Origin: UBA6183 sp943372215
GTDB taxonomy: Bacteria; Bacteroidota; Bacteroidia; UKL13-3
Direction of reading: 5' to 3'
DNA length: 64,000 nucleotides
Assembly (NCBI GenBank): GCA_943372215.1
Contig: CALRXU020000002.1
Location: 124,001-188,000, forward strand
Below the pieces are notes generated by a model that was not told where the DNA came from, made no database searches, and worked only from the letters and a program-made list of their open reading frames with translations. Position 1 is the stretch's first letter, and the number at the start of each line of letters is the position of its first letter. Made by a program: the position numbers and the translations under genes. Positions 8,794-17,808 of this stretch are shown here, piece by piece.

Positions 8794-10566
8794 ATGTGTG
8801 GTATTCTTGGTCAGATAAACCTATCCTCGCCCATTAACAAGGCATTGTTTGATACCATGCTGGATACTTTAGCACATAGAGGTCCGGACGGCAGAGGGGT
8901 GCATGTTAGCAACACACAGCATTTGGCATTCGGCCACCGCAGGTTATCTTTTTTAGATTTAACAGCAGCGGGTAAACAACCTATGCTTAATGCAGATAAC
9001 AATGTTTGGATAACCTTTAACGGAGAAATTTACAATTACCTTGAACTAAAGGCTGAATTAAGCGCAACCTATTCTTTTAAAACAGGCACAGATACAGAGG
9101 TGTTATTGACAGCCTACCAAGCCTGGGGCATTGAATTTATCCATAAACTTAAAGGTATGTTTGCTTTTGCCTTGTATGACGAAACTAAAAACAAACTTTT
9201 TTTGGTGCGGGATAGGTTCGGCATTAAACCATTGTACTATTACAAACATAACAATTGTTTAATTTTTGCTTCTGAACTAAAAGCCATTATGGCCTCAGGT
9301 ATTGTGCCTAAAGAAGTGGATTTTAGTGCATTTGCAGACTACTTTGTTTACAGGTACATTCCTTCGCCCAAAACAATATGGAAACAGGTTTATAAAGTAC
9401 CTCCTGCTTGTTTTTTAGAAATTGATACCAAAAATTTAACCATAGCAGAAACCGAGTATTTTAAACTGCAAGCGGATGATGTCTCTTTTGAAGAAGGCAG
9501 ATTGGTAGCTGAAGTGCAGCGTATATTGTTGCAATCCGTAAGAGAACATACCCGGTCAGATGTGCCTGTGGGATCCTTTTTAAGTGGCGGATACGATAGC
9601 AGTGCGCTGGTGTATTTAATGAAACGGATGGGCTTAAATCCCAATACCTTTTCCATTGGTTTTTTAAACTGGGAAAACAGCGAAGATAAATATGCCAAAA
9701 TAGTAGCCAACCATCTTGACGTGAACAACAAGGCCATTGTTGCTGATGAAGATAGCCTGAAATATGTGGATGTAATGGCAAGCGTGTATGATGAACCAAT
9801 AGCTGATATTTCCATAGTGCCAACTTACATGGTGAGCAAACTGGCCAGAACACAGGTAAAAGCAGTGTTAAGCGGTGAGGGGGCTGATGAAGTGTTTGGT
9901 GGGTACACCTGGCAACATGATTTTATGGCCAAACAAAAAAAAGGCAATTGGTTCAACCGCATTTTTAAAGCAGATACCCCAACAGATACCGTAGCATTTT
10001 ATGCGCAGGCCATGGCCATGGGCTGGTTTGATGCGGAAGAGTTGAGGAAAATGCTACACCCCAATTTGCACCAATACATTCCTGATGATGTGCATTGGTT
10101 TTATCGGAAAAACTTTAACCCATCACTTTCGCCCTTAAAATCAATCCAATATTTAGATATCAAATGTTTTATGGGCGAGTTGGTGTTGACTAAAATAGAC
10201 CGAGCCAGCATGGCAAACTCGCTGGAGGTGCGTGTGCCATTTTTGGACCACTTGTTAATAGAAAAAATATTTACCTTAACAGAAAGCAGCTACTATAAAC
10301 CGAGCCAAACCAAGTTTTTATTGTACAAAAACATCAACATGTACCTGCCTGAAAAAATACTGGAAAGGAAGAAGCAAGGCTTTGTAGGGCCGGATAGTTA
10401 CTACATGGATTTAGATTTTTATAAGTCTCAACTATCTGATAGTGTTTTGGTTAAATTTGGAATAATTAACCAAAGCTACCTGGATGATTTATTTACCCAA
10501 AGTTACAACTGGAAACTTTGGAAAATTTTAATCATGGAAAAGTGGTTCAGCCAATGGATTGATTAA
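8794..10566 (+). CDS. asnB: Asparagine synthetase (glutamine-hydrolysing), class II amidotransferase
   Basis: This is a full-length 590-residue AsnB. MCGILGQINL places Cys2 as the N-terminal nucleophile that releases ammonia from glutamine, followed by AHRGPDGRG and NGEIYNY typical of the glutaminase domain. The synthetase half has the ATP pyrophosphatase loop S264-G-G-Y-D-S and GEGADEVFGGY. The standard reaction turns aspartate into asparagine with ATP. Copies inside polysaccharide or natural-product clusters often amidate other carboxylates. The start lies 3 bases after the lipoprotein stop, so a pathway role such as amidating a uronic acid or terpenoid acid is plausible, but housekeeping function cannot be excluded. 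Confidence 0.9.
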   Translation: MCGILGQINLSSPINKALFDTMLDTLAHRGPDGRGVHVSNTQHLAFGHRRLSFLDLTAAGKQPMLNADNNVWITFNGEIYNYLELKAELSATYSFKTGTDTEVLLTAYQAWGIEFIHKLKGMFAFALYDETKNKLFLVRDRFGIKPLYYYKHNNCLIFASELKAIMASGIVPKEVDFSAFADYFVYRYIPSPKTIWKQVYKVPPACFLEIDTKNLTIAETEYFKLQADDVSFEEGRLVAEVQRILLQSVREHTRSDVPVGSFLSGGYDSSALVYLMKRMGLNPNTFSIGFLNWENSEDKYAKIVANHLDVNNKAIVADEDSLKYVDVMASVYDEPIADISIVPTYMVSKLARTQVKAVLSGEGADEVFGGYTWQHDFMAKQKKGNWFNRIFKADTPTDTVAFYAQAMAMGWFDAEELRKMLHPNLHQYIPDDVHWFYRKNFNPSLSPLKSIQYLDIKCFMGELVLTKIDRASMANSLEVRVPFLDHLLIEKIFTLTESSYYKPSQTKFLLYKNINMYLPEKILERKKQGFVGPDSYYMDLDFYKSQLSDSVLVKFGIINQSYLDDLFTQSYNWKLWKILIMEKWFSQWID

Positions 10567-10608
10567 CGGAACTGATTATATTGCTCAGGAAAATACTACG
10601 CAGCAAAA

Positions 10609-11538
10609 ATGGTTAAAGTGCTTATTACGGGAGGGGCTGGTTTTATTGCCTATCATTTACAAAAACAATGCTCAGAAAAATTTGATGTATGGTCATTTGA
10701 TGTATTGGATGCATTAACAGCTTCACAATTGGCTCGCGTAACAAACCTGAAAAACATTTACAACCATAACATACACCAGCCATTTATAAACCAACAAACA
10801 CCTGATGTGGTTATCCATTTGGCAGCAGAAACGGGTATTTCAGGCTCTTTAACCCACCCTGAGAAATATTTTAACACCAACGTAGCCGGAACACTAAACG
10901 TGCTGGAACAATGCCGTTTAAATGGGGTACAATACCTGATTTACGCCAGTAGTTCTTCGGTGTATGCTCCCAACCAAAGCGTTATGCAGGAAGATGCAAA
11001 TACCCAAAACCAACTTTCATTTTATGGCACCACCAAAAAAATGAGCGAAACCTTAATCGAAAATTACTGCAAACAATTCGGCATCACGGCCATTGGTTTG
11101 CGTTTTTTTACGGTGTATGGTTCCTTTACCCGGGTTGATATGGCTGCCTATAAATTTATGCAAGCCATTGAAAGGGGAGATGAGGTTACCTTGTTTAATC
11201 AGGGTAACGTGTATAGAGATTTTACCCATGTTAGTGATGTGGTAACGTGCATAGAAAAACTGGTTAACCACATCCAAAAAGAGCCAATGGGTTCACACCA
11301 AGTGTTTAATATTGGTTATGGTTCACCTGTTAGCGTAAGTCATTATGCCCAGTTAATCGCTCAAAGCTTAAACAAACCTTTGCGTACAACCTTTAAACCA
11401 CTACCTGCAAATGAGTTGATATCAACCCATAGCGATACCAGTAAGCTGCAACAATACATTGGTTACAGACCTGCGTGCCGTATTGAGGATGGAATTTTGG
11501 AAATGACAGATTGGTTTAAATCAATAAAACATGGCTAA
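10609..11538 (+). CDS. NAD-dependent nucleotide-sugar epimerase/dehydratase (UDP-glucuronate epimerase-like)
   Basis: This 309-residue extended SDR has VLITGGAGFIAYHL (Rossmann loop), HLAAETG, SSSSVYAP and Y-G-T-T-K (catalytic YxxxK). RFFTVYGSF...DMAAYKFMQAI and YRDFTHVSDV follow, and these resemble UDP-glucuronate 4-epimerases. It should interconvert or dehydrate a UDP-sugar and supply the glycosyltransferases of this cluster. The gap from asnB is 42 bases and the 3' end overlaps the next gene by 8 bases. If the product is a uronic acid, the neighbouring AsnB could amidate it; that is an inference from position only. Confidence 0.82.
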   Translation: MVKVLITGGAGFIAYHLQKQCSEKFDVWSFDVLDALTASQLARVTNLKNIYNHNIHQPFINQQTPDVVIHLAAETGISGSLTHPEKYFNTNVAGTLNVLEQCRLNGVQYLIYASSSSVYAPNQSVMQEDANTQNQLSFYGTTKKMSETLIENYCKQFGITAIGLRFFTVYGSFTRVDMAAYKFMQAIERGDEVTLFNQGNVYRDFTHVSDVVTCIEKLVNHIQKEPMGSHQVFNIGYGSPVSVSHYAQLIAQSLNKPLRTTFKPLPANELISTHSDTSKLQQYIGYRPACRIEDGILEMTDWFKSIKHG

Positions 11539-12700
11539 GAAGGTGTTTGTATTTGTGGTATGTGGTGCAACTGAACATATTGAAACACTGCATTTGTCGT
11601 TAACGTACCTGAAAAAATACTCTAGTAAAGAGATTTGGGTACTCACCGACTCAACCAGAAATGAGCTGCCCATTAATCACCACAAGGTTATTGATGTAAA
11701 AACTCCCGATGCTTACAACCATCACCAAGCCAGTATTTATTTAAAAACAGGCATACACTTATTTTTACCCAAAGGAAACACCTATTGCTACTTAGATACC
11801 GATGTGGTGGCTGTTTCCTCAGCCTGTGATGATATTTTTAATGAATTTTTAGCCCCAATACGTTTCGCACCTGACCATTGTAAAGTACGCAAGTTTAGCT
11901 CCTATGCCGTTAACTGCAATTGTTTAAAAAACCGCAAGGCAGATAGGGATAAGTTTGAGCAGTTTATGCGTGATGTAAATGGAGTAACCATTACAAGTCC
12001 GCACCTGTTGGAAATGGGTAAAAAGCTGCAATTTGAGTTCGACCAATTAAAGACACAATGGGTCATTAAAATAATAACAGCCATCCGTTTTTTTCTAAGC
12101 CGTCATATTTTTAAATTAAATGAGGAATTTTATTTTAACAAAATCACCAGAACATGGCATATTGCTACAGGCGAGGTGGTGATGTATGATGTGGATGTAG
12201 AAAAGATGCAGAAGGCAACGGGTTTAGTGTATCACAAATGGACCAAAAAGTGGACCAACAAACAAGGGGAAGACATCTGGTTTGATGAATGTAATCACTT
12301 GGTTGAATACATTAATGATACCTTTAGCATTGAAGTAAAAGATAAAAACTGGCAGCATTGGAACGGAGGTGTTTTTTTATTTAACGACAGCAGCCACGAG
12401 TTTTTACAAGCTTGGCACAATAAAACCATGCACATATTTACATTGCCCAACTGGAAAACCAGAGACCAAGGAACCTTAATTGCAACGGCTTGGGAGTTTG
12501 GGTTAAACAACCACCCTTTGTTATCAAAAAAATTTAACTTTATTGCTGATTATAACAACAATGGTGTACAGATTGATGCACAAAAGGAATTGATTACAGA
12601 TGATGGATTTAAAACGGTTTACCAGCCTGCGTTGGTGCACGTTTACCATCATTGGGAGGATAATACCTGGCCAATCTGGCAATGGATAGCCAAAAAATAA
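11531..12700 (+). CDS. Glycosyltransferase-like protein with DxD motif
   Basis: The 389-residue protein starts with VFVFVVCGATEHIETLHLSL, has CYLDTDVVAV (a DxD metal/nucleotide-sugar motif near residue 92) and HWNGGVFLFNDSSHEF near residue 280, in the style of GT8/GT-A transferases that build surface glycans. No signal peptide or membrane helix is seen. It overlaps the epimerase by 8 bases. The region between DxD and NGG (about 190 residues) is longer than in typical GT8 proteins. Donor and acceptor are unknown. Confidence 0.65.
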   Translation: MAKKVFVFVVCGATEHIETLHLSLTYLKKYSSKEIWVLTDSTRNELPINHHKVIDVKTPDAYNHHQASIYLKTGIHLFLPKGNTYCYLDTDVVAVSSACDDIFNEFLAPIRFAPDHCKVRKFSSYAVNCNCLKNRKADRDKFEQFMRDVNGVTITSPHLLEMGKKLQFEFDQLKTQWVIKIITAIRFFLSRHIFKLNEEFYFNKITRTWHIATGEVVMYDVDVEKMQKATGLVYHKWTKKWTNKQGEDIWFDECNHLVEYINDTFSIEVKDKNWQHWNGGVFLFNDSSHEFLQAWHNKTMHIFTLPNWKTRDQGTLIATAWEFGLNNHPLLSKKFNFIADYNNNGVQIDAQKELITDDGFKTVYQPALVHVYHHWEDNTWPIWQWIAKK

Positions 12701-12761
12701 CAAATGAGCCAAACTGGAAAATGTACACCAGTATGGGATGCAAGTTTAAACAAATAAGTAA

Positions 12762-13601
12762 ATGATACTTTTTATTAACCCTAGTCAGCAAACAACTTTT
12801 GATACCAAAGGATTTTGTGTGCTAGATAATTTTTTGGCAGAGGAACAGTTGGAGCGAATAGACCAATTGTATCAACAGCTAAACATTCAGGAACTAAAAG
12901 AAATTTACTCCAATATAAAAGACCAAGAAACTGCACTAAATGAGTTGGTAGATAAAACCTTGGTAGAAATTTACCAGCCATCACTGAACAAGGTGTTTAA
13001 AGAGTATAGAACAGGAGGAGGTGCTTTTTTGGTAAAAGGAACTGGGGAGTCAAGTGTTTCATCTTTGCATCAGGACTGGAATGTAGTGGATGAAAACATT
13101 TACCAATCCGCTTGTGTATGGTGTCCCTTAATTGATGTAGATGAAACCAACGGATGCATACAAGTGGTTGAAGGTACCCATAAATGGTTTGACTCTTTAA
13201 GATCAATCAACATGCCTTCCGTGTACATTAACTTTGCTGATGTAACCAAACTATTGCGGGCAATTCCAATGAAAAGGGGGGCAGCAGTGGTTTTTGCGCA
13301 CAATATTTTTCATGGTTCATTGCCAAATCAAACCAATACCATAAGACCCGCAGCCTCAGTGAGTGTGTTATCAGCCAAGGCGAACTTAGTTCACTACTAT
13401 AAAGCAGATGATGAAATTGATGTATTAAGTGCTGAACATTTTTTTAATGATACCGCCCACAAATTATTTGAAAACGCAAATGGCTTGCCCAGCCTAAAGG
13501 TGCTGAAACGCATACCGTATAAGGCGGATAGTCAGGTTACCTACGCTGGTTTTATGAAAAAATACCGCCAAAAAACGGGGCTGTTTCGTTTTTTACACTA
13601 G
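12762..13601 (+). CDS. Phytanoyl-CoA dioxygenase (PhyH)-family protein
   Basis: This 279-residue protein keeps the complete Fe(II)/2-oxoglutarate set: H103-Q-D105, distal H184 (NIFHGSLPNQ) and R195. The VWCPLIDVDETNGCIQVVEGTHK block is diagnostic of the PhyH family. It should hydroxylate a pathway intermediate using O2 and 2-oxoglutarate. It is the second PhyH-like gene here; the copy at 2803 has Asn for the ligand Asp. The gap upstream is 61 bases and downstream 58 bases, so coupling is looser than in the 2803-10566 block. Confidence 0.85.
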   Translation: MILFINPSQQTTFDTKGFCVLDNFLAEEQLERIDQLYQQLNIQELKEIYSNIKDQETALNELVDKTLVEIYQPSLNKVFKEYRTGGGAFLVKGTGESSVSSLHQDWNVVDENIYQSACVWCPLIDVDETNGCIQVVEGTHKWFDSLRSINMPSVYINFADVTKLLRAIPMKRGAAVVFAHNIFHGSLPNQTNTIRPAASVSVLSAKANLVHYYKADDEIDVLSAEHFFNDTAHKLFENANGLPSLKVLKRIPYKADSQVTYAGFMKKYRQKTGLFRFLH

Positions 13602-13635
13602 TAAAAACCAAATTAAAGCGAACAATTTAATCCAG

Positions 13636-13643
13636 TATATTTG
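13636..13643 (+). promoter_or_regulatory. Possible Bacteroidota -7 box (TAnnTTTG)
   Basis: TATATTTG fits TAnnTTTG and lies 16 bases before the TTG taken as start of the next gene. A -33 TTG is not clear. If it is a promoter, the transcript would have a very short leader. Confidence 0.3.
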
Positions 13644-13659
13644 CCGTAAGCACATTACC

Positions 13660-14562
13660 TTGTCTATATTTTGTACCATATCTACCGCCTCGCATTTGTT
13701 TAAAACGTATGCATTAGCCAATAGCTTAAAGCCATTTGGGTGTACGTTGCATGTATTGGTGGTTGATGACGCAGGCCTTAATCAGGCTCAGGTGCCTGAT
13801 AATGTTACCAAGTATTCCTTAAATGCCATAACAGATGGGGTGGGGTTGAAGCTGATTAAAAAGTACCAAAACAATCACAACAAATTGCGTTGGGGTTTAA
13901 AACCTGTTTTTGTTAAACTGTTGTTAAACCATGCAGAAAAAGTAATTTACGTGGATAATGACACCTACTTTTATTCAAACCCACAATTTTTGTTTGATGA
14001 ATTGGATAAACATGATGTCCTGTTAACCCCACACTTTTATCAGTCAAATCCTGAAAAGGACCAAAATTGGCTAGAGGCAAATTACCGGGTAGGGTTGTTT
14101 AATGCAGGATTTATTGGCGCAAGTAAAAATGCCGTTGAAGCCTTAAATTGGTGGGCAAATTGCTGCTTATACAAAATCACCCAAAGCACCAGCCGAGGTT
14201 TGTTTGATGACCAAAAGTACCTTGATTTGTTTCCAGTTAAATTTGAAGGTGTTCACATCATTAAACATAAAGGATGCAACTTGGCAGGTTGGAACTTTGA
14301 AGGTTACCAAATTGAAGCAAATAATAAACAAGAAGTAATCATCAATGGTAAATACCCAGTGGTGTTTATTCATTTTGCAGAGTTAAGCATGTTACAATTT
14401 TCAAAGCCAACATCATTGCTTTATTCTTATTACACCAACTATGTGCAAGCCTTGAGCGACTGTAATAAAGATTATGTCTTTAAAAGAAACTGGTTTTCTT
14501 GGTACTCCATTACTAGCTACTTTAACTATAGGGTTTGGAAGCTAAAACGATTAATAGATTAA
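13660..14562 (+). CDS. Glycosyltransferase-like protein with DND (DxD) motif
   Basis: The 300-residue protein has FCTISTASHLFKTYALANSL at its N-terminus, KPVFVKLLL, and VIYVDNDTYFYSNP with a DxD-type motif near residue 100. NAGFIGAS follows near residue 150. This order is typical of GT-A transferases related to GT8/GT77. No ATG precedes the homology, and TTG at 13660 is the first usable start, so an alternative start codon is likely. It precedes the membrane glycosyltransferase by 18 bases. It probably adds a sugar to the cluster product in the cytosol. Confidence 0.65.
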   Translation: MSIFCTISTASHLFKTYALANSLKPFGCTLHVLVVDDAGLNQAQVPDNVTKYSLNAITDGVGLKLIKKYQNNHNKLRWGLKPVFVKLLLNHAEKVIYVDNDTYFYSNPQFLFDELDKHDVLLTPHFYQSNPEKDQNWLEANYRVGLFNAGFIGASKNAVEALNWWANCCLYKITQSTSRGLFDDQKYLDLFPVKFEGVHIIKHKGCNLAGWNFEGYQIEANNKQEVIINGKYPVVFIHFAELSMLQFSKPTSLLYSYYTNYVQALSDCNKDYVFKRNWFSWYSITSYFNYRVWKLKRLID

Positions 14563-14580
14563 CAACCGTTACAAGTAAAC

Positions 14581-17136
14581 ATGCTAACAACTGATTTAAA
14601 AGCGAGCCATAAATTACGCAACCTGCAATACCTGATTTTAGCTGTAGTGGTGCTGTTGGTGTTTGGCAATACCATATTTAATGGCTATAACATGGATGAT
14701 AACCTAGTTACCCAAAACCACGTTTATACCTCCAAAGGGATAACAGCTATTAAGGATATTCTGCAAAGCAACTATTACTCCAATAACAGTGATATTAATT
14801 TTGGTTACAGACCCGTTACCCATATTTCATTTGCCATTGAGCATTCCCTTTTTGGAGAAAGTGCGTTTACAAGTCACTTCATCAACGTGTTATTGTATGT
14901 ATTAACGGTGTTATTGTTTTTTACCTTGTTGGTGCGTTGGTTTAAGGGTTATCATGCATTTATTCCAATAGTGGCCGCCCTTTTATTTGCAGTTCACCCG
15001 GTGCATACAGAGGTAGTGGCCAGTATTAAAAACCGCGATGAAATACTGGCATTGTTGTTTGCCTTATGCAGTGCATTGGCCGCCCATAAATATGTCAGCA
15101 AATCGGGCTGGTTAAATTTAATCGGGGCATCATTGTTTTTCATATTGGCTTTGCTCTCTAAAAAGTCAGTGTATCCTTTGGTGGTTATCATTCCCATTAT
15201 AAACTACCTGTTTAACAAAACATCGTTTAAAGCGGCTTTAATAAGTGCCTTGTTTATGGCAGTACCTGCTGCTTTTATTGCGGCTGATTTTCTTTGGCTA
15301 CGCGCCTGTTATATTTTGGGTATTTCATTGGTGTTGTACCTGTTTGCTTACGTTTGTTTAAATAGTAACCTGTACCAACAAAAAATAAAACAGTTCATTC
15401 AGGTATTTTCCAACCCATACTTTATGCTGCCAATTGCAGGGTTGGTATTTGCCCTGTCATTGTATGCTCAGGAGAATATATTAACGGCCATTGCTTTAGC
15501 GTTGCTTATTCCTGTGTACCGCAATAACCAACGCTTAACCAGCCTTTTTCTGCTGTTGTTAAATGTGGTCTTGGCTATTTGCGCAGATGATGAAGATGCC
15601 ATTTCAATGGTGTTGTTATGTAACAGTTGGATAATCTATACCATGATAAAACGGGCAGAAAGAGATGTATTGATTTTAATCGTTAGCCTAATTGTGCTGG
15701 CTGTTTTTGGTTGGTTGAATGGTAATGCGGCAGCTATTCTTATTGTGGTTCAAATTGCCTTGTTTTTTTTTCTAACCAGCAAGAAGCCTTTTTATGGACT
15801 TTTACTTGCCGCAATTACAGTACTTGTTAGCGCTTACTTTTTTAAAACACCTATTTATCAATGGTCGCTATTGGCCATTTCTGCTTTCTGGGTAGGCAAA
15901 GAATACCTGAATAAACAAACATTAACACTTGCCAGAAGTGCGGCACTTGTTTTGGCATTTGCCATGCCATTGGTATTAGTAGTAACCAATGAAAAAACAC
16001 ATTCAACCATTGGCCAAAATATCGTAGCCGCATTTGATGCCCCAAAGCAAACGCAATCGTATCAAGACGTAGGTAGTTTGGAACAAAACAATGGCATAAA
16101 AGAGGGCAGAACATTAAACTATATTGAAAACAGCTTGGTTGCACCGCATCAAATCTCACAAACCATCAGTACCGGGTTGGTTGTATTGTATGAGTACGCA
16201 CGCCTAATGATTTTCCCCAATGAGTTGTCTTTTTATTATGGATATGCAACAATAGAAACAACCAACTTGAATAATCCAAAGGTATGGCTGTCGTTATTGT
16301 TTTATGTGCTGCTAGTGATTATTGCCTATTGGCAACGCAATAAAAACGTGGTTATAGCCATAGGCATTGCTTGGTATGTGGTTTGTATTTTATTGTTTAG
16401 CAATGGTGTAGAGTTGGTTGCAGGCATGGTGGGAGAGCGATTGGCCTTCACGGCATCAGCGGGTTTTTGTATGTTGTTGGCAGGTGTTTTTACTGCTTTG
16501 CAGCCAGGATTTAACTGGTTAAAACCTAAGTTTGCAGAGTTTGTTGTGCTGTTGTTGCTGGTGTTATTTTCAATAAAAGCGGTGGCAAGAAATGGAGAAT
16601 GGAAAGATGCCATCACTTTAATGACACATGATATTAAGCACTTGGATAACTCCGCGCAAGCACATAACCTATTGGCGTTAAATTTACTTTACGTTGCTAG
16701 CAATGAAAAAGACAACAACAAAGCGGTTGAAATGGTGCAAACCGCCATTACCCATTTGGAAAAATCAGTGTACATTTACCCGTATTTTTTTAACACCAAT
16801 TTTGATTTAGCCAAAGCCTATTTTAGTTTAAGCGATTTTAATCAGGCCAAAAAGTACCTTGAAAAATCACTTCAATTGCAGCCACAAAATTTACTCGGTT
16901 TGGAGTTAATGGTAATGACTAGCTACAATTTACAGTTGTTAACAGAAACCGAGTATTACGCCAACCAGTTTATTTCCCAAAATCATGATAACCTAAACAT
17001 TCACCAATTGCTGGTAAATGCCATGGTAATAACTGGTAACAAAGAGAAAGCAATCATCTATGCAAATAGGGCGCTTGCTTATTTTCCCAAAGAAGCAACA
17101 CTGCTAAAAATGTTGGCTGACGCAAAAGCCCTTTAG
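14581..17136 (+). CDS. TMTC/PMT-like membrane glycosyltransferase (GT-C) with C-terminal TPRs
   Basis: This 851-residue protein has a dozen or more hydrophobic segments over residues 15-670 and TPR-like helices over about 690-851 (ALNLLYVA, AKAYFSLSDFNQAKKYLEKS). The first loop has GYNMDDN and GYRPVTHISFAIEHSLFG, then HPVHTEVVASIKNRDE. These blocks recur in bacterial relatives of TMTC O-mannosyltransferases and in GT39/GT-C proteins that use a polyprenyl-phosphate sugar. The acidic DD in the first loop is the likely catalytic site facing the periplasm. It could transfer the finished sugar unit to proteins or lipid. It closes the plus-strand cluster and its end overlaps a convergent regulator by 4 bases. 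Confidence 0.75.
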   Translation: MLTTDLKASHKLRNLQYLILAVVVLLVFGNTIFNGYNMDDNLVTQNHVYTSKGITAIKDILQSNYYSNNSDINFGYRPVTHISFAIEHSLFGESAFTSHFINVLLYVLTVLLFFTLLVRWFKGYHAFIPIVAALLFAVHPVHTEVVASIKNRDEILALLFALCSALAAHKYVSKSGWLNLIGASLFFILALLSKKSVYPLVVIIPIINYLFNKTSFKAALISALFMAVPAAFIAADFLWLRACYILGISLVLYLFAYVCLNSNLYQQKIKQFIQVFSNPYFMLPIAGLVFALSLYAQENILTAIALALLIPVYRNNQRLTSLFLLLLNVVLAICADDEDAISMVLLCNSWIIYTMIKRAERDVLILIVSLIVLAVFGWLNGNAAAILIVVQIALFFFLTSKKPFYGLLLAAITVLVSAYFFKTPIYQWSLLAISAFWVGKEYLNKQTLTLARSAALVLAFAMPLVLVVTNEKTHSTIGQNIVAAFDAPKQTQSYQDVGSLEQNNGIKEGRTLNYIENSLVAPHQISQTISTGLVVLYEYARLMIFPNELSFYYGYATIETTNLNNPKVWLSLLFYVLLVIIAYWQRNKNVVIAIGIAWYVVCILLFSNGVELVAGMVGERLAFTASAGFCMLLAGVFTALQPGFNWLKPKFAEFVVLLLLVLFSIKAVARNGEWKDAITLMTHDIKHLDNSAQAHNLLALNLLYVASNEKDNNKAVEMVQTAITHLEKSVYIYPYFFNTNFDLAKAYFSLSDFNQAKKYLEKSLQLQPQNLLGLELMVMTSYNLQLLTETEYYANQFISQNHDNLNIHQLLVNAMVITGNKEKAIIYANRALAYFPKEATLLKMLADAKAL

Positions 17137-17747
17137 TTGTTTCTATACTTAGCCATTAGCTCGCCCTTGCTGTTAATTTGCAACTTGCGATAAACACTTT
17201 TAATGTATTTCCGAACGGTATCAATAGATACGTCCATTTCAGCCGCCACCAGCTTATAACTTAAGCCTTTTAAAATGCCATTTACCACCTGTATTTCACG
17301 CTCGATCAAGTCCTCTTGAAAAGTAGTTTTGGAGTTGAAATAATCAAAAACCTTACGAGCAATAGCTGGTGTTATGGGTGAGCCACCTTTGTGCAAATCA
17401 ATGATTGCGTCTTTAATTTTATCAAGTGGCGTTTCTTTTCCTAAATATCCGTCAGCACCGGCTTGCAATGATTTGAATACACTCTCATTATCATTGTTTA
17501 CACTTAGCATTAAAATGGCACAATTTGGATATTTTAGCTTTATAACGGGTATTAGTTCGATGCCCGATTTTTTAGGTAAGTTAATATCTAAAATAACAAT
17601 ATTTGGCTCAGATAAAATCGGATTTGCTTCAAACTCTTCAGCACTTGAATATGTACCTATTAAGCTAAAATTTTCCTGATAGCCAATATACTGAGATAAT
17701 GCCCGTTGTATTTTTAAATCATCCTCGATAAGAAGTAAATGAATCAT
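17133..17747 (-). CDS. NarL/LuxR-type response regulator
   Basis: This 204-residue regulator has an N-terminal receiver domain (LIEDD acidic pocket, phospho-acceptor D54 in VILDINLP, later a conserved Lys in YLGKETPLD). A C-terminal LuxR helix-turn-helix follows (LIEREIQVVNGILKGLSYKL, then DVSIDTVRKYIKSVYRKL). It lies 61 bases downstream of the propeller histidine kinase on the same strand and should be its partner. Targets are unknown; the convergent glycan cluster, whose last gene it overlaps by 4 bases, is a candidate by position only. Confidence 0.9.
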   Translation of the reverse strand: MIHLLLIEDDLKIQRALSQYIGYQENFSLIGTYSSAEEFEANPILSEPNIVILDINLPKKSGIELIPVIKLKYPNCAILMLSVNNDNESVFKSLQAGADGYLGKETPLDKIKDAIIDLHKGGSPITPAIARKVFDYFNSKTTFQEDLIEREIQVVNGILKGLSYKLVAAEMDVSIDTVRKYIKSVYRKLQINSKGELMAKYRNN

Positions 17748-17808
17748 CCAGTAAAATTAATGTTATTTACACACAATTAATGAAACGCCAAAATACATAA
17801 ACATGTAC

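Noticed and set aside
9390..9853. Two long minus-strand frames inside asnB
   Set aside because: Antisense shadows of a clearly conserved gene; no independent support.
8794..10566. asnB as a housekeeping gene unrelated to the cluster
   Set aside because: The 3-base spacing from the preceding cluster gene makes co-expression likely; kept as a cluster member, though dual function is possible.
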